This document shows positions 1 through 8,690 of a stretch of DNA of 64,000 nucleotides, one piece after another; the stretch's first letter is position 1, and the number at the start of each line of letters is the position of its first letter. Below the pieces are notes generated by a model that was given only the letters and a program-made list of their open reading frames with translations, was not told the DNA's origin and made no database searches. The stretch spans positions 1,066,062-1,130,061 of the forward strand of contig NZ_JAHKPY010000003.1 of NCBI RefSeq assembly GCF_018860745.1. The letters are read 5' to 3'. Source of the DNA: Zobellia uliginosa. GTDB taxonomy: Bacteria > Bacteroidota > Bacteroidia > Flavobacteriales > Flavobacteriaceae. The translations under genes and the position numbers were made by a program.

Positions 1-1452
1 TAAACTAGAAAGTTTTATTGGGGGATCGGATACAGTACCCGATCGTACCACCTTATGGATGACACCTCCATCTTGAGCTGTACCAAATAAGTCCAGTATA
101 TACATATATCCGTCAGAATCTGTAAAAAACGAGGAAATACCATCTTTACTGCCTTCTCCATCTATAGGTACATTCATTAAATAACTAGCGGATCCTGTGT
201 TTTGCCCTGTTTTTGTAAGTGTCCACACCTCTTGTGTCTCATGATCCCCAAATACATACTTGCCTTTTAATTCAGGGTAACGCTCGCCTCTATAAACCAT
301 ACCGCCAATAACCGCTCTTCCAACAGATCTACCATAGCTATAAAGTGGGGGGCTGTCATTTCCAATAAGTGGGCTTGGCATTTCCGCTTTTCCGTCCTGG
401 TCACCCTCACGATAAGGCCATTGCAAATTATCTCCTTTTCTAACTATGCTTACTTCTTCTTTTGAACCTTGACCTATATCGCCCACCCAAATATCACCTG
501 TTACCGGGTCTAGGCTCATACGGTGTGGACTTCGCGTTCCTATGGCATAAAACTCTTCAAGATTGTCACCGCTTGAATCCACCCATGGATTATCGTTAGG
601 TATATAGTAACCTTGTGTAAAGGAATCTGGCCACCCTGCCGGCGGCACTCCTGCATTAAGAGGCTGTTTTTTTATGGGATGACTGACTTCTCCACCCCTT
701 TTATCTACATCAATACGCAATACCCCACCAAATAAATATTTATCTATTTGTTGAGTTACATTATAACTGTCATATGCGGCACCTTCATCACCAACTGCTA
801 GGTATAAGAACTTGTCTTCAGGCCCAAAAAACATATCTCCACCATTATGCCAATCATGACGGTCAAAAATATTTATGAGAACTTCTTCACTAGAGGGGTT
901 GATAGCGTTTGCTCCAATGGGCAGAGTAAATCTTGAAAGACGCATATATCCATCAACCGCAGGATTAACTCTATCCGTTCCCTGAATAGGCGTGTATCTA
1001 TAAAAAACATAAATATATTCTGCATTAGGAGAATCGGTCTGACCATATTCTGGATGCAGGACTATACCCAACATGCCACCATCCGCATAATTAACGACAT
1101 TATCAGAGATGTCTAGAAGTAACTGCTTAGAGCTGGTTTGGGCATTATTGGAAATTTTCCATATATGACCCTGTAATCCCAAAACTAAGAATTCATTCCC
1201 CCCGGGTAATTCTTCCATATCCACAGGATCAACAAAAGTCAGGTTAGGGAAAGCATTCGTTACGCTATAACTCGCATTAATATCTACGGTACCGGCAGGA
1301 GTTGAAGATGGAAAAACCCCGTTAAGATAAGCTCCTATCGGAACAGCATTTTTTAGTCCGGGCCCATAAAGAAAGGGTACAAAGGAAAAAGCTAGAAAGG
1401 TGGTGATAAAAAGGCATACCACACCTATCTTTTTTTGGTAGTTGGTTTTCAT
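1..1452 (-). CDS. PQQ-dependent sugar dehydrogenase family protein (GSDH beta-propeller), 3' end beyond window
   Basis: The reading frame is open for 484 codons from an ATG at 1452 to the left edge, so the C-terminus is missing. A hydrophobic N-terminal segment (about residues 8-30) suggests export. The body matches the glucose/sorbosone dehydrogenase beta-propeller: DWHNGGDMFFGPEDKFLYLA, then GTRSPHRMSLDPVTGDIWVG and ELKGKYVFGD. Family members oxidise sugars with PQQ in the periplasm, and some carry a C-terminal cytochrome c or sorting domain that cannot be judged here. The substrate is unknown. The gene is divergent from the glycosyltransferase gene; I found no clear -7 element between them. 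Confidence 0.85.
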   Translation of the reverse strand, partial: MKTNYQKKIGVVCLFITTFLAFSFVPFLYGPGLKNAVPIGAYLNGVFPSSTPAGTVDINASYSVTNAFPNLTFVDPVDMEELPGGNEFLVLGLQGHIWKISNNAQTSSKQLLLDISDNVVNYADGGMLGIVLHPEYGQTDSPNAEYIYVFYRYTPIQGTDRVNPAVDGYMRLSRFTLPIGANAINPSSEEVLINIFDRHDWHNGGDMFFGPEDKFLYLAVGDEGAAYDSYNVTQQIDKYLFGGVLRIDVDKRGGEVSHPIKKQPLNAGVPPAGWPDSFTQGYYIPNDNPWVDSSGDNLEEFYAIGTRSPHRMSLDPVTGDIWVGDIGQGSKEEVSIVRKGDNLQWPYREGDQDGKAEMPSPLIGNDSPPLYSYGRSVGRAVIGGMVYRGERYPELKGKYVFGDHETQEVWTLTKTGQNTGSASYLMNVPIDGEGSKDGISSFFTDSDGYMYILDLFGTAQDGGVIHKVVRSGTVSDPPIKLSSL

Positions 1453-1623
1453 AGTGTTCGTGTTCGATGTGAAACTAATCTTAAAATTCGATGAAAGGAC
1501 AGAAGTTGACGACTAAAGACAGAAAAAATCGATGAACGAATAATCTTTCCAATTTGTTAAAAAGGAGTTGTTTTGACCGAATCTTTTTTTAGAAGCGAAT
1601 GCATTTTCACTAAATTGCCTAAC

Positions 1624-2631
1624 ATGAAGCAACCGTTGGTTAGCATTTTAATCCCTTTTAAAAACACAGAAGCCTTTCTGAACCAGTGCTTCGATTCTAT
1701 TCTAGAGCAGACCTATGAGAACTGGCAAATAGTTGCTGTTAACGACCATAGCTCTGATGGAAGTAGGAGTTTAGTACATTCCTATGCCAAGAACGACCGG
1801 CGTATACACCTATATGATAATGAAGAAAAAGGTATCATAGGCGCCTTAAGAACAGCATATAAGTGTAGTAACGGAAAGTTTATAACGCGAATGGATTCTG
1901 ATGATATCATGACAAATAACAAGTTAGAGGTAATGGTGAAATCCCTCTTAGAAATGGGAAAAGGACATTTGGCCGTTGGGCAGGTACGATATTTTTCTCA
2001 CCGCGGAATAAGCAATGGCTACGAGCGGTATGAAAAGTGGTTAAATCATCTTACGGAAACAGGTGACAACTACTCGGAAATCTATAAGGAGTGCGTGATT
2101 CCCTCCCCTTGTTGGATGGTTTTCCGTGAAGATTTAGACAAATGCAATGGTTTTACCCCAAATATATATCCTGAAGATTACGATTTGGCATTCAGATTTT
2201 ATGAAAACCACATTAAATGTATTCCTAGCTCTGAACTGCTTCACTTATGGCGCGACTACGACACCAGGACCTCTAGAACGAGCGAACATTATGCTGAAAA
2301 TTATTTTTTAGACATAAAACTCCGTTATTTCCTTAAACTAAACCGTAATACAAACAGACCTTTGACAGTTTGGGGCGCGGGAGCCAAAGGAAAAGAAATT
2401 GCAAAAAGGCTACGGGAACTAGATATTGATTTTTATTGGGTTTGTGATAATCCCAAGAAAATAGGCAAACATATATATGGTATGGAAATGCTTCATTTTA
2501 ACAAACTTAACTCACTAGCTAACCCCCAGAGTATAATAACCGTTGCCAATGCAGAAGCTCAAGTTCATATTAAAAAATTTTTATCGGGCTTAAATCAAAA
2601 ATCAATGGAAGACTATTTCTTTTTTTGTTAA
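1624..2631 (+). CDS. Glycosyltransferase family 2 with C-terminal nucleotide-binding-like segment
   Basis: A GT-A fold family 2 glycosyltransferase that probably adds sugars to a cell-surface glycan from a nucleotide-sugar donor. The start VSILIPFKN and the acidic motif DSDD (about 90 residues from this start) are the family's donor and metal-binding signatures. The C-terminal third contains VWGAGAKGKEIAKRL, a glycine-rich Rossmann-like motif not needed for GT2 activity. I chose ATG 1624 because the protein then begins just before the first beta-strand. A TTG at 1573 with AAAGGAG five bases upstream would add 17 residues and cannot be excluded. Acceptor and donor cannot be read from the sequence. 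Confidence 0.85.
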   Translation: MKQPLVSILIPFKNTEAFLNQCFDSILEQTYENWQIVAVNDHSSDGSRSLVHSYAKNDRRIHLYDNEEKGIIGALRTAYKCSNGKFITRMDSDDIMTNNKLEVMVKSLLEMGKGHLAVGQVRYFSHRGISNGYERYEKWLNHLTETGDNYSEIYKECVIPSPCWMVFREDLDKCNGFTPNIYPEDYDLAFRFYENHIKCIPSSELLHLWRDYDTRTSRTSEHYAENYFLDIKLRYFLKLNRNTNRPLTVWGAGAKGKEIAKRLRELDIDFYWVCDNPKKIGKHIYGMEMLHFNKLNSLANPQSIITVANAEAQVHIKKFLSGLNQKSMEDYFFFC

Positions 2632-2714
2632 AAATGAAAATCAAATACAAATAACATTTTACTCTACTCGGGAAAATTACTTTTACCTACTGTAGCATTA
2701 AACAACGAAATGTC

Positions 2715-2722
2715 TATCTTTG
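2715..2722 (+). promoter_or_regulatory. Predicted -7 promoter element (TATCTTTG)
   Basis: Exact match to the Bacteroidota TAnnTTTG element, 17 bases before the ATG of the BatA-domain gene. No TTG is present at the usual -33 spacing, so strength is uncertain. Confidence 0.5.
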
Positions 2723-2739
2723 AGAATTCAATTTAGGAA

Positions 2740-4662
2740 ATGCAGTTTAAATATCCAGAACTCTTTTGGGCCCTTTTTCTTCTACTGATTCCTATTTTCA
2801 TTCATTTATTTCAATTACGGCGTTTTAAGAAAACCCCTTTTACTAATGTTAAGTTCTTAAAGAAAGTCGTTTCAGAATCAAGGCAAAGCAATACTTTAAA
2901 AAAGTGGTTATTGCTTTTTACCAGAATGTTGCTACTTGCTGCTTTTATTTTTGCTTTTGCACAACCATTTTTTGCTAAAAAATCTGCCTTGAAGAAGAAA
3001 GAGACAGTTATCTATCTGGACGATTCCTTTAGCATGCAATTAAAAGAAGATGGAACTACGCTTTTAGCAAATGCCGTTCAGGAACTTTTAAAAAACTTAC
3101 CTAAAACAGAACGTTTTTCGCTTTTTACCAATTCAAAAATTTACAGAAATACTTATCTACAAGATATTAAAAATGAGCTCCTTGCCATTAGAAGCAATAA
3201 CAAACAGTTGAAGCTCAATGAAATTTATTTAAAAGCAAAAACATTGTTTTCTTCGGATAATGCTACGGAAAAAAACTTGATTGTTTTATCTGATTTTCAG
3301 AATCTCATGGCCAGTAATGAAATGGATAGTATTACGAATGTAAATTCTTACTGGGTACCTCTTAATATAGATGAGACCAATAATGTTTCGATTGATTCCG
3401 CCTTTGTTGAATCGGAAACACTAGAGAACATGAATCTTGTAGTAAGTCTATCCGTTACGGGTACTACAGAAAATATTCCTGTATCCTTATTTAATGGAGA
3501 AAAACTTGTGGCCAAAACATCGGCTTCCTTTGATAAGTCCAAAAAAGGAACTGCTAATTTCTCGATTGCCAAAGGCGATGCTTTTAACGGAAAAATTGAA
3601 ATTTCCGATTCGGGATTAGCATACGACAACCTGCTTTATTTTACAATTGGTAAAAAGGAAAAGATAAAAGTACTCTCAATTGGTGAATCCCAAAATAATT
3701 TTCTTGGCCGCATCTTCACTAAAGATGAATTTATATATACATCTACTGAACTAAAAAGCCTGAATTATAGCAACATATCTTCTCAGCATTTGATAATTCT
3801 AAATAATCTGCAGCAGATTCCTACTTCGCTCGTTACTAGCTTAAAAGCATTTACTGATGAAGGAGGACATTTAACAGTTATTCCTGCGAGGAATATTGAT
3901 TTGAACTCTTATGCCCTTCTGACTTCCAATTATGCTTCTACTACGCTGCAAGAAAAAATAGGAAGCGAAAGAGAAATCACAAATATTTCCTTTTCGCATC
4001 CATTATATCAAAATGTATTTGAAAAAAATGTAACTAATTTTCAATATCCAAAGGTTTCGGAATATTACAAAGTGAAAACCAATGCCGCCACCGCATTAGC
4101 TTATCCAACAAATGAACCCTTTTTAATAGGTAACACCTTTTTCTTTCTATTCACTGCATCTTTATCGGTTCAAAATTCAAATTTCATTAATTCACCTATT
4201 GTTGTTCCCACATTTTACAATATGGCGGTTGGAAGTTTGAAATTACCTCCTTTATATTCGGTCTTGGGTCAACCAATTTCAATTGATATTTCTACTTCGT
4301 TAGGTCAGGATGATATTCTTAAGTTGAAAAAAGATAATTACGAATTTATACCGCAACAACAATCCTTTAGTAACAAAGTATCCCTTTCTTTTGATGAAAG
4401 CATACAAGAAGATGGTAGTTATGGCATTCAACAGAATGAAAAAAATATAAAACATATCAGTTTCAATTATAATAGAAACGAAAGCAACCTAACCTATATT
4501 AATACTGAAGAACAAAAAATAGCCTCAATATCATCTTCAATACCATCTTTATTCGAAACTATTGAAAAAGACAATAGCATAACGGAGCTTTGGAAATGGT
4601 TTGTTATTTTAGCATTGGTGTTGCTGTTTCTTGAAGTCCTTATTCAAAAATATCTCAAATGA
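2740..4662 (+). CDS. BatA/aerotolerance-type membrane protein with von Willebrand-like domain
   Basis: A 640-residue membrane protein. The start matches the BatA N-terminal double-transmembrane domain (residues 1-80, including FWALFLLLIPIFIHLF and a second segment near residue 60). It is followed by a von Willebrand A-like region with VIYLDDSFSM near residue 90; the usual DxSxS metal site reads DDSFS. A long extracytoplasmic part follows, and one transmembrane helix lies near the C-terminus. BatA-type proteins are often linked to envelope stress and MoxR systems, but no MoxR ATPase is nearby, so the role is inferred only from the fold. The stop overlaps the next start by 4 nt (ATGA), which indicates translational coupling. 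Confidence 0.8.
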   Translation: MQFKYPELFWALFLLLIPIFIHLFQLRRFKKTPFTNVKFLKKVVSESRQSNTLKKWLLLFTRMLLLAAFIFAFAQPFFAKKSALKKKETVIYLDDSFSMQLKEDGTTLLANAVQELLKNLPKTERFSLFTNSKIYRNTYLQDIKNELLAIRSNNKQLKLNEIYLKAKTLFSSDNATEKNLIVLSDFQNLMASNEMDSITNVNSYWVPLNIDETNNVSIDSAFVESETLENMNLVVSLSVTGTTENIPVSLFNGEKLVAKTSASFDKSKKGTANFSIAKGDAFNGKIEISDSGLAYDNLLYFTIGKKEKIKVLSIGESQNNFLGRIFTKDEFIYTSTELKSLNYSNISSQHLIILNNLQQIPTSLVTSLKAFTDEGGHLTVIPARNIDLNSYALLTSNYASTTLQEKIGSEREITNISFSHPLYQNVFEKNVTNFQYPKVSEYYKVKTNAATALAYPTNEPFLIGNTFFFLFTASLSVQNSNFINSPIVVPTFYNMAVGSLKLPPLYSVLGQPISIDISTSLGQDDILKLKKDNYEFIPQQQSFSNKVSLSFDESIQEDGSYGIQQNEKNIKHISFNYNRNESNLTYINTEEQKIASISSSIPSLFETIEKDNSITELWKWFVILALVLLFLEVLIQKYLK

Positions 4663-5918
4663 ACATTCTCTTAAAATCGGCCACAATAATCGACAAGCAA
4701 AATGAATCGCTTCATTTAAAGACTCGAGATATTCACATTAAAAATGGCGTGATTACCAAGATTGCTGCCAAAATAGAGCCCGAGAGCAAGACTCAGGTTA
4801 TTAAGCATAAGAATTTACATGTTTCCATAGGCTGGTTTGATAGTAGCGTCTCTTTTGGTGAACCTGGTTATGAAGAAAGGGAAACAATTGAAAACGGCCT
4901 TCGCACCGCAGCATTAAGTGGTTTTACAGATATTATCTTAAACCCCAATACACACCCATGTCCGGATAGCAGTTCAGACATTGTATACCTTAAAAGTGCA
5001 GCCGCCAAACAGCTGACCAATCTCTACCCATTGGGTACGCTAACGATGAAAGCGGACGGCAATGATCTAGCAGAATTATTTGACATGAGAAATGCCGGAG
5101 CTGTTGGTTTTTATGACTATAAACATCCTGTGACCAACGCCAATCTTCTTAAGGTTGCTTTACAATATGTTCAGAATTTTAACGGTTTGGTATATTCTTT
5201 TCCGTTGGACACAAAAATTGCGGGAAAAGGTATCGTTAACGAAGGCGAGGTATCTACAAAATTAGGCTTAAAAGGAATTCCTACTTTAGCTGAGGAACTT
5301 CAAGTCGTCAGGGATTTATTTATTTTGGAATATACAGGAGGAAAATTACACATCCCTACTATTTCAACCGCTAATTCGGTTAAACTAATTAGCGACGCAA
5401 AGAAAAAAGGGTTGAATGTTAGCTGTAGCGTAGCAATTCACAATCTAATTTATACGGATTCTATTCTTGAAGAGTTTGATGCCACATATAAGGTTATGCC
5501 ACCATTACGTACTAAATCTGACGCAAAGGCACTTATAAAAGGTTTAAAGGACGGCACAATAGATTTTGTTACCAGTGACCATACTCCTATGAACATTGAA
5601 GAGAAAAGAGTTGAATTTGACAATGCTTCTTATGGTACAACCGGACTTGAAACCGCGTTTGGCGGTCTTGGGCAACTTTTGGACATAGAAACTACAATTA
5701 GCCTTCTTACTAAAGGACGAGAACAATACGGAATAACAACGCCCATATTTAAAGAAGGCGAGCCAGCTTGCATAACGCTCTTTAATCCAGAGGATACGAA
5801 TACTTTTACCAAAGAGCGTATAGAATCAACCTCAAAAAACAGTATGTTTATTGGTGCTGAACTACAGGGTAAAGTGTATGGTTCCATTAACAATGGTCAA
5901 TACCTTACAAACAATTAA
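4659..5918 (+). CDS. Dihydroorotase-family amidohydrolase homologue, metal HxH motif absent
   Basis: A 419-residue amidohydrolase most like the class I dihydroorotases, which close carbamoyl-aspartate to dihydroorotate in pyrimidine synthesis. NPNTHP and the late TSDHTPM motif are present. At the place of the usual DxHxH metal site the protein reads GWFDSSVSFGEPG, so both histidines of the first metal site are missing. It may be a pseudo-dihydroorotase partner, as seen with inactive PyrC homologues that assemble with aspartate carbamoyltransferase, or it may use another chemistry. No other pyr gene is in the window. It overlaps the BatA-type gene by 4 nt and is followed after 23 nt by a small membrane protein gene, so the three are probably co-transcribed. 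Confidence 0.8.
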   Translation: MNILLKSATIIDKQNESLHLKTRDIHIKNGVITKIAAKIEPESKTQVIKHKNLHVSIGWFDSSVSFGEPGYEERETIENGLRTAALSGFTDIILNPNTHPCPDSSSDIVYLKSAAAKQLTNLYPLGTLTMKADGNDLAELFDMRNAGAVGFYDYKHPVTNANLLKVALQYVQNFNGLVYSFPLDTKIAGKGIVNEGEVSTKLGLKGIPTLAEELQVVRDLFILEYTGGKLHIPTISTANSVKLISDAKKKGLNVSCSVAIHNLIYTDSILEEFDATYKVMPPLRTKSDAKALIKGLKDGTIDFVTSDHTPMNIEEKRVEFDNASYGTTGLETAFGGLGQLLDIETTISLLTKGREQYGITTPIFKEGEPACITLFNPEDTNTFTKERIESTSKNSMFIGAELQGKVYGSINNGQYLTNN

Positions 5919-5941
5919 CAAACCACCACAAAAACAACCAA

Positions 5942-6256
5942 ATGAATCAAAACACAATTGAAGATGGCAAAACAATGGCTCTTATTGGCTACATAACCCT
6001 ATTAGGAACCCTGGTCGCATATTTTATGAATAGGAGCAAGAACAATGAATTTGCTACGTTTCATATTGGTCAGGCACTTAGAGCTTGGATTACCGGCATT
6101 ATTGCTGGTTTCTTAGCTAAACTGCTGATTATGAGTACTGGCCTAGGGCTTTTTAGCGTTTTACAATATGTTGGGCTGGTATTGGCCATTATAGGAGCAA
6201 TAAATGCCATGAACGGTAAAGTAGAGAAGATTCCATTTGTAGGTAATATTGGTTGA
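5942..6256 (+). CDS. Small membrane protein, DUF4870/Tic20-like (copy 1)
   Basis: A 104-residue protein with about three hydrophobic helices and a central NEFATFHIGQALR segment. The layout and the short FHxxQAL motif resemble DUF4870/Tic20-like small membrane proteins. The next gene carries the same layout and NEFARFHIRQAF, so the two are diverged tandem paralogues. The gene follows the dihydroorotase homologue by 23 nt and is probably in the same transcript. No catalytic residue is visible and the function is unknown; a structural or insertion-related role in the inner membrane is a guess from the fold class. Confidence 0.7.
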   Translation: MNQNTIEDGKTMALIGYITLLGTLVAYFMNRSKNNEFATFHIGQALRAWITGIIAGFLAKLLIMSTGLGLFSVLQYVGLVLAIIGAINAMNGKVEKIPFVGNIG

Positions 6257-6300
6257 AACTTTTTTTAATTAAACTTAAAAAGAGAAAAGCAGTCGGTCTC

Positions 6301-6336
6301 TATTTTTGTACAAGACTCTAGCTTAAGTTAACTTTG
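6301..6336 (+). promoter_or_regulatory. Two candidate -7 elements (TATTTTTG and TAACTTTG)
   Basis: Two exact TAnnTTTG matches precede the ATG at 6342: one at 6301-6308, and one at 6329-6336 that ends only 5 nt before the start codon. Use of the second would give a nearly leaderless mRNA. Neither has a well-placed TTG upstream. Confidence 0.45.
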
Positions 6337-6341
6337 TAATT

Positions 6342-6662
6342 ATGGAAACAGTAAAAGAAGGGAAGACAACGGCCGTAACAGCTTATTTTACCATTGTAGG
6401 TTCACTTATTGCTTTAAGTATGAACTCGGAAAGTAGAAACGAATTTGCCAGATTTCATATTCGGCAAGCATTTGGATTGCATTTGTTTTTCTTAGGTTTT
6501 GCCCTTTTTCTAAGCCAATGGTTTAATGAATATGCTTGGTATGGTTTATATATTTCTTTTATTGTTTTGTGGGGATACGGTTTTATTGGCGCATTGCAAG
6601 AGAAAAAGCAATCCGTTCCCCTACTAGGGGATTTTTTTCAAAAATGGCTTAAATTCATGTAA
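6342..6662 (+). CDS. Small membrane protein, DUF4870/Tic20-like (copy 2)
   Basis: A 106-residue integral membrane protein, paralogous to the gene just upstream. It shares the N-terminal EGKTTA-type start, a short hydrophobic strand, NEFARFHIRQAF, and a C-terminal PLLGDF segment in the place of PFVGNI in copy 1. It has its own candidate promoter in the 85-nt gap. Its stop overlaps the next start (TAATG), so it should be translated together with the esterase. The function is unknown; conservation of the FHxxQA segment between the copies suggests that this stretch is the functional part. Confidence 0.7.
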   Translation: METVKEGKTTAVTAYFTIVGSLIALSMNSESRNEFARFHIRQAFGLHLFFLGFALFLSQWFNEYAWYGLYISFIVLWGYGFIGALQEKKQSVPLLGDFFQKWLKFM

Positions 6663-7321
6663 TGACAACAGCTCCTTTATCTTTAGAACATTTGATTAGA
6701 CCTTCTACCTTAAAAGAAGGTAAAGCGCCCGTGCTTTTTATGTTTCACGGTTATGGAAGCAATGAAGAAGATTTGTTTTCTTTTGCTCCGGAATTACCGG
6801 AAGAACTGTGTATTATATCAGTTCGAGCTCCCTACCCTATGGAACCTTATGGAAATGCATGGTATGCTATAAATTTTGATGCCCAGCAAGGTAAATGGAG
6901 TGATGATGAACAAGCCATAACATCAAGAGACAAAATCATAACCTTTATTGATGAAGCATGCACTACGTATGCATTGGATGCGGACCGAGTGACCCTATTA
7001 GGTTTTAGTCAAGGAACAATTCTAAGCTATGCGGTAGCCCTTTCTTATCCCGAAAAGATTAAAAATGTTATTGCTTTAAGCGGATATGTAAATGAGGGTA
7101 TTCTAAAGGAAGGTTACGAAAAAAAGAATCATTCTAACTTAAAGATATATTCCTCTCATGGCCAAGTAGATCAAGTAATTCCTCCGGAGTGGGCACAACG
7201 TGCCCCTCTATTTCTTGAAAAATTAAAAATTGAGCACGTGTACGAAGAATTCCCTGTAGGCCATGGAGTAGCACCACAGAACTTTTATTCATTCAAAAAA
7301 TGGCTAGAAGATAAGTTCTGA
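6662..7321 (+). CDS. Phospholipase/carboxylesterase-family alpha/beta hydrolase
   Basis: A 219-residue cytoplasmic alpha/beta hydrolase of the phospholipase/carboxylesterase family, hydrolysing short acyl or thioester-type ester bonds. The oxyanion-hole segment MFHGYGSNEEDLF, the nucleophile elbow GFSQG (near residue 118) and the late PVGHGV histidine are all present; an aspartate in GQVDQVI completes the triad. Length is normal for the family. It overlaps the preceding membrane protein gene by 1 nt (TAATG). Its TGA is directly followed by the stop of the converging gene, leaving no room for a terminator between them. The natural substrate cannot be deduced. Confidence 0.85.
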   Translation: MTTAPLSLEHLIRPSTLKEGKAPVLFMFHGYGSNEEDLFSFAPELPEELCIISVRAPYPMEPYGNAWYAINFDAQQGKWSDDEQAITSRDKIITFIDEACTTYALDADRVTLLGFSQGTILSYAVALSYPEKIKNVIALSGYVNEGILKEGYEKKNHSNLKIYSSHGQVDQVIPPEWAQRAPLFLEKLKIEHVYEEFPVGHGVAPQNFYSFKKWLEDKF

Positions 7322-7816
7322 TTATTCACTTCGGGTGTAAAGCAAATGATCTCGCAATGTAAAATCCACACCCAAATCGTCTTTAAGATTGTATTGAATA
7401 AGTAGCTCCCCCCAAAATTTACCATCAGAAAAATCAGTTAAAATCCATTTATGGTTTAGGATTTTAATCTTATTTATTTTGAAGTCCCCTTCCATTCCTT
7501 CATATGGCACAAGTGGATTATCTCCCTTACTTTCATTAGTTTCAAGCAGCTTATCCGCAATATATCTAGACGGGTCATTTAAGTCTAAGTGATCGTAGTA
7601 GGCTAAAGCATCATCATTATTTTCTAATGAGAAATATTGCATTTCCAACACTTTTAACTGCGTATTCTGTACCGAATCCTTTAATTGTTCTACTTGTGTT
7701 TCCAATTTTAAAATTCTTTCATCTTTGACCGCAGCCATTTTTCCGTTACTAACAAAGAGGTACAGACAAATAAGTGATACGAAAATTAATGCGTAAAGAA
7801 CTATTCTACTTTTCAT
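7322..7816 (-). CDS. Membrane-anchored coiled-coil protein of unknown function
   Basis: A 164-residue protein with one N-terminal transmembrane segment (residues 5-23), then a heptad-rich stretch (about residues 30-62) that probably forms a short coiled coil, then a small globular C-terminal domain of about 100 residues. I do not recognise a family with a known function. The topology puts the C-terminal domain outside the cytoplasm. It lies 20 nt downstream of the metallo-hydrolase gene on the same strand, so the two likely form an operon. Its stop codon is directly adjacent to that of the converging esterase. Confidence 0.7.
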   Translation of the reverse strand: MKSRIVLYALIFVSLICLYLFVSNGKMAAVKDERILKLETQVEQLKDSVQNTQLKVLEMQYFSLENNDDALAYYDHLDLNDPSRYIADKLLETNESKGDNPLVPYEGMEGDFKINKIKILNHKWILTDFSDGKFWGELLIQYNLKDDLGVDFTLRDHLLYTRSE

Positions 7817-7836
7817 AAATGAATATGGTTTGTACT

Positions 7837-8613
7837 TTAAACTGTTATGGTTAGATTATCGTATGCCACATGCACATTTTTTGGCAAGTTTTTTTCCACT
7901 TCCTCATGAAACCCCAACATGTGACTAATATGAGTTAGGTAGGCTGTTTCTGGCTTGACTTCATCAATAAAGGCCAAAGCTTCTTTTAAATTAAAATGAG
8001 AATGATGTGGCTCTAAGCGAAGTGCGTTTATAACAAGGACTTTTGATTTTTTTACTTTTTGAATTTCTTCTTCCGTAATTGTTTTAACATCGGTTAAATA
8101 AGTAAAATCCTTAATACGAAAACCGAGTACATTTATACGGTTGTGGCTTGCCTCAATCGGAATAATCTCTAAGCCTCCTATTGAAAAATTATGGTCTTTA
8201 TCAATCAGGTTGACCGCTACAGCAGGAGCACCAGGATATCGATTTTCATCAGCAAAAATATAATCGAACCGTCTTCTTAACGAATCAGCAACACGTTTAT
8301 GCGCGTATATGGGCACGTCCCCTTGCCTAAAGAAAAAAGGTCTAATATCATCCAAACCGGCGGTATGATCAGAATGTTCGTGAGTAAAAAGAATACCATC
8401 TAGCTTCATCACTCGGTTAGAGAGCATCTGTTGCCTAAAGTCCGGGCCACAATCAATAGCGTAATTATAATCTTTCCATGAAACCAAAGCAGAGGTCCTA
8501 AGCCTTTTATCCTTTGGGTCATTACTTGTGCAAACCGGGTGATTACTGCCTATTACGGGGATTCCCTGAGAAGTGCCCGTACCAAGAAAAGTTATTTTTA
8601 ACGCATCGCTCAT
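7837..8613 (-). CDS. MBL-fold metallo-hydrolase, PhnP-like
   Basis: A 258-residue metallo-beta-lactamase-fold hydrolase. It begins ITFLGTGTSQGIPVIG and carries FTHEHSDHTAGLDD (HxHxDH), which binds the dinuclear metal site, a later SHNR segment, and a C-terminal THISHM histidine. This arrangement is that of the PhnP / tRNase Z-like phosphodiesterases; PhnP itself cleaves a cyclic ribose phosphate in phosphonate breakdown. No phn genes are nearby, so the substrate is probably another phosphodiester. The protein is cytoplasmic, with no signal peptide. It heads a two-gene operon and is divergent from the conserved gene at 8691. Confidence 0.85.
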   Translation of the reverse strand: MSDALKITFLGTGTSQGIPVIGSNHPVCTSNDPKDKRLRTSALVSWKDYNYAIDCGPDFRQQMLSNRVMKLDGILFTHEHSDHTAGLDDIRPFFFRQGDVPIYAHKRVADSLRRRFDYIFADENRYPGAPAVAVNLIDKDHNFSIGGLEIIPIEASHNRINVLGFRIKDFTYLTDVKTITEEEIQKVKKSKVLVINALRLEPHHSHFNLKEALAFIDEVKPETAYLTHISHMLGFHEEVEKNLPKNVHVAYDNLTITV

Positions 8614-8620
8614 CTAGAAT

Positions 8621-8670
8621 CAAATTTATAACTAAATAATTTAATAGATAACCTGAACTTGTTAACTTTG
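8621..8670. promoter_or_regulatory. Divergent pair of -7 elements
   Basis: On the minus strand TAAATTTG (8621-8628) faces the metallo-hydrolase gene. On the plus strand TAACTTTG (8663-8670) precedes the gene at 8691 by 20 nt. Both match TAnnTTTG exactly; neither has a clear -33 TTG. Confidence 0.5.
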
Positions 8671-8690
8671 TTAAAAGCAAAATAGACCAA

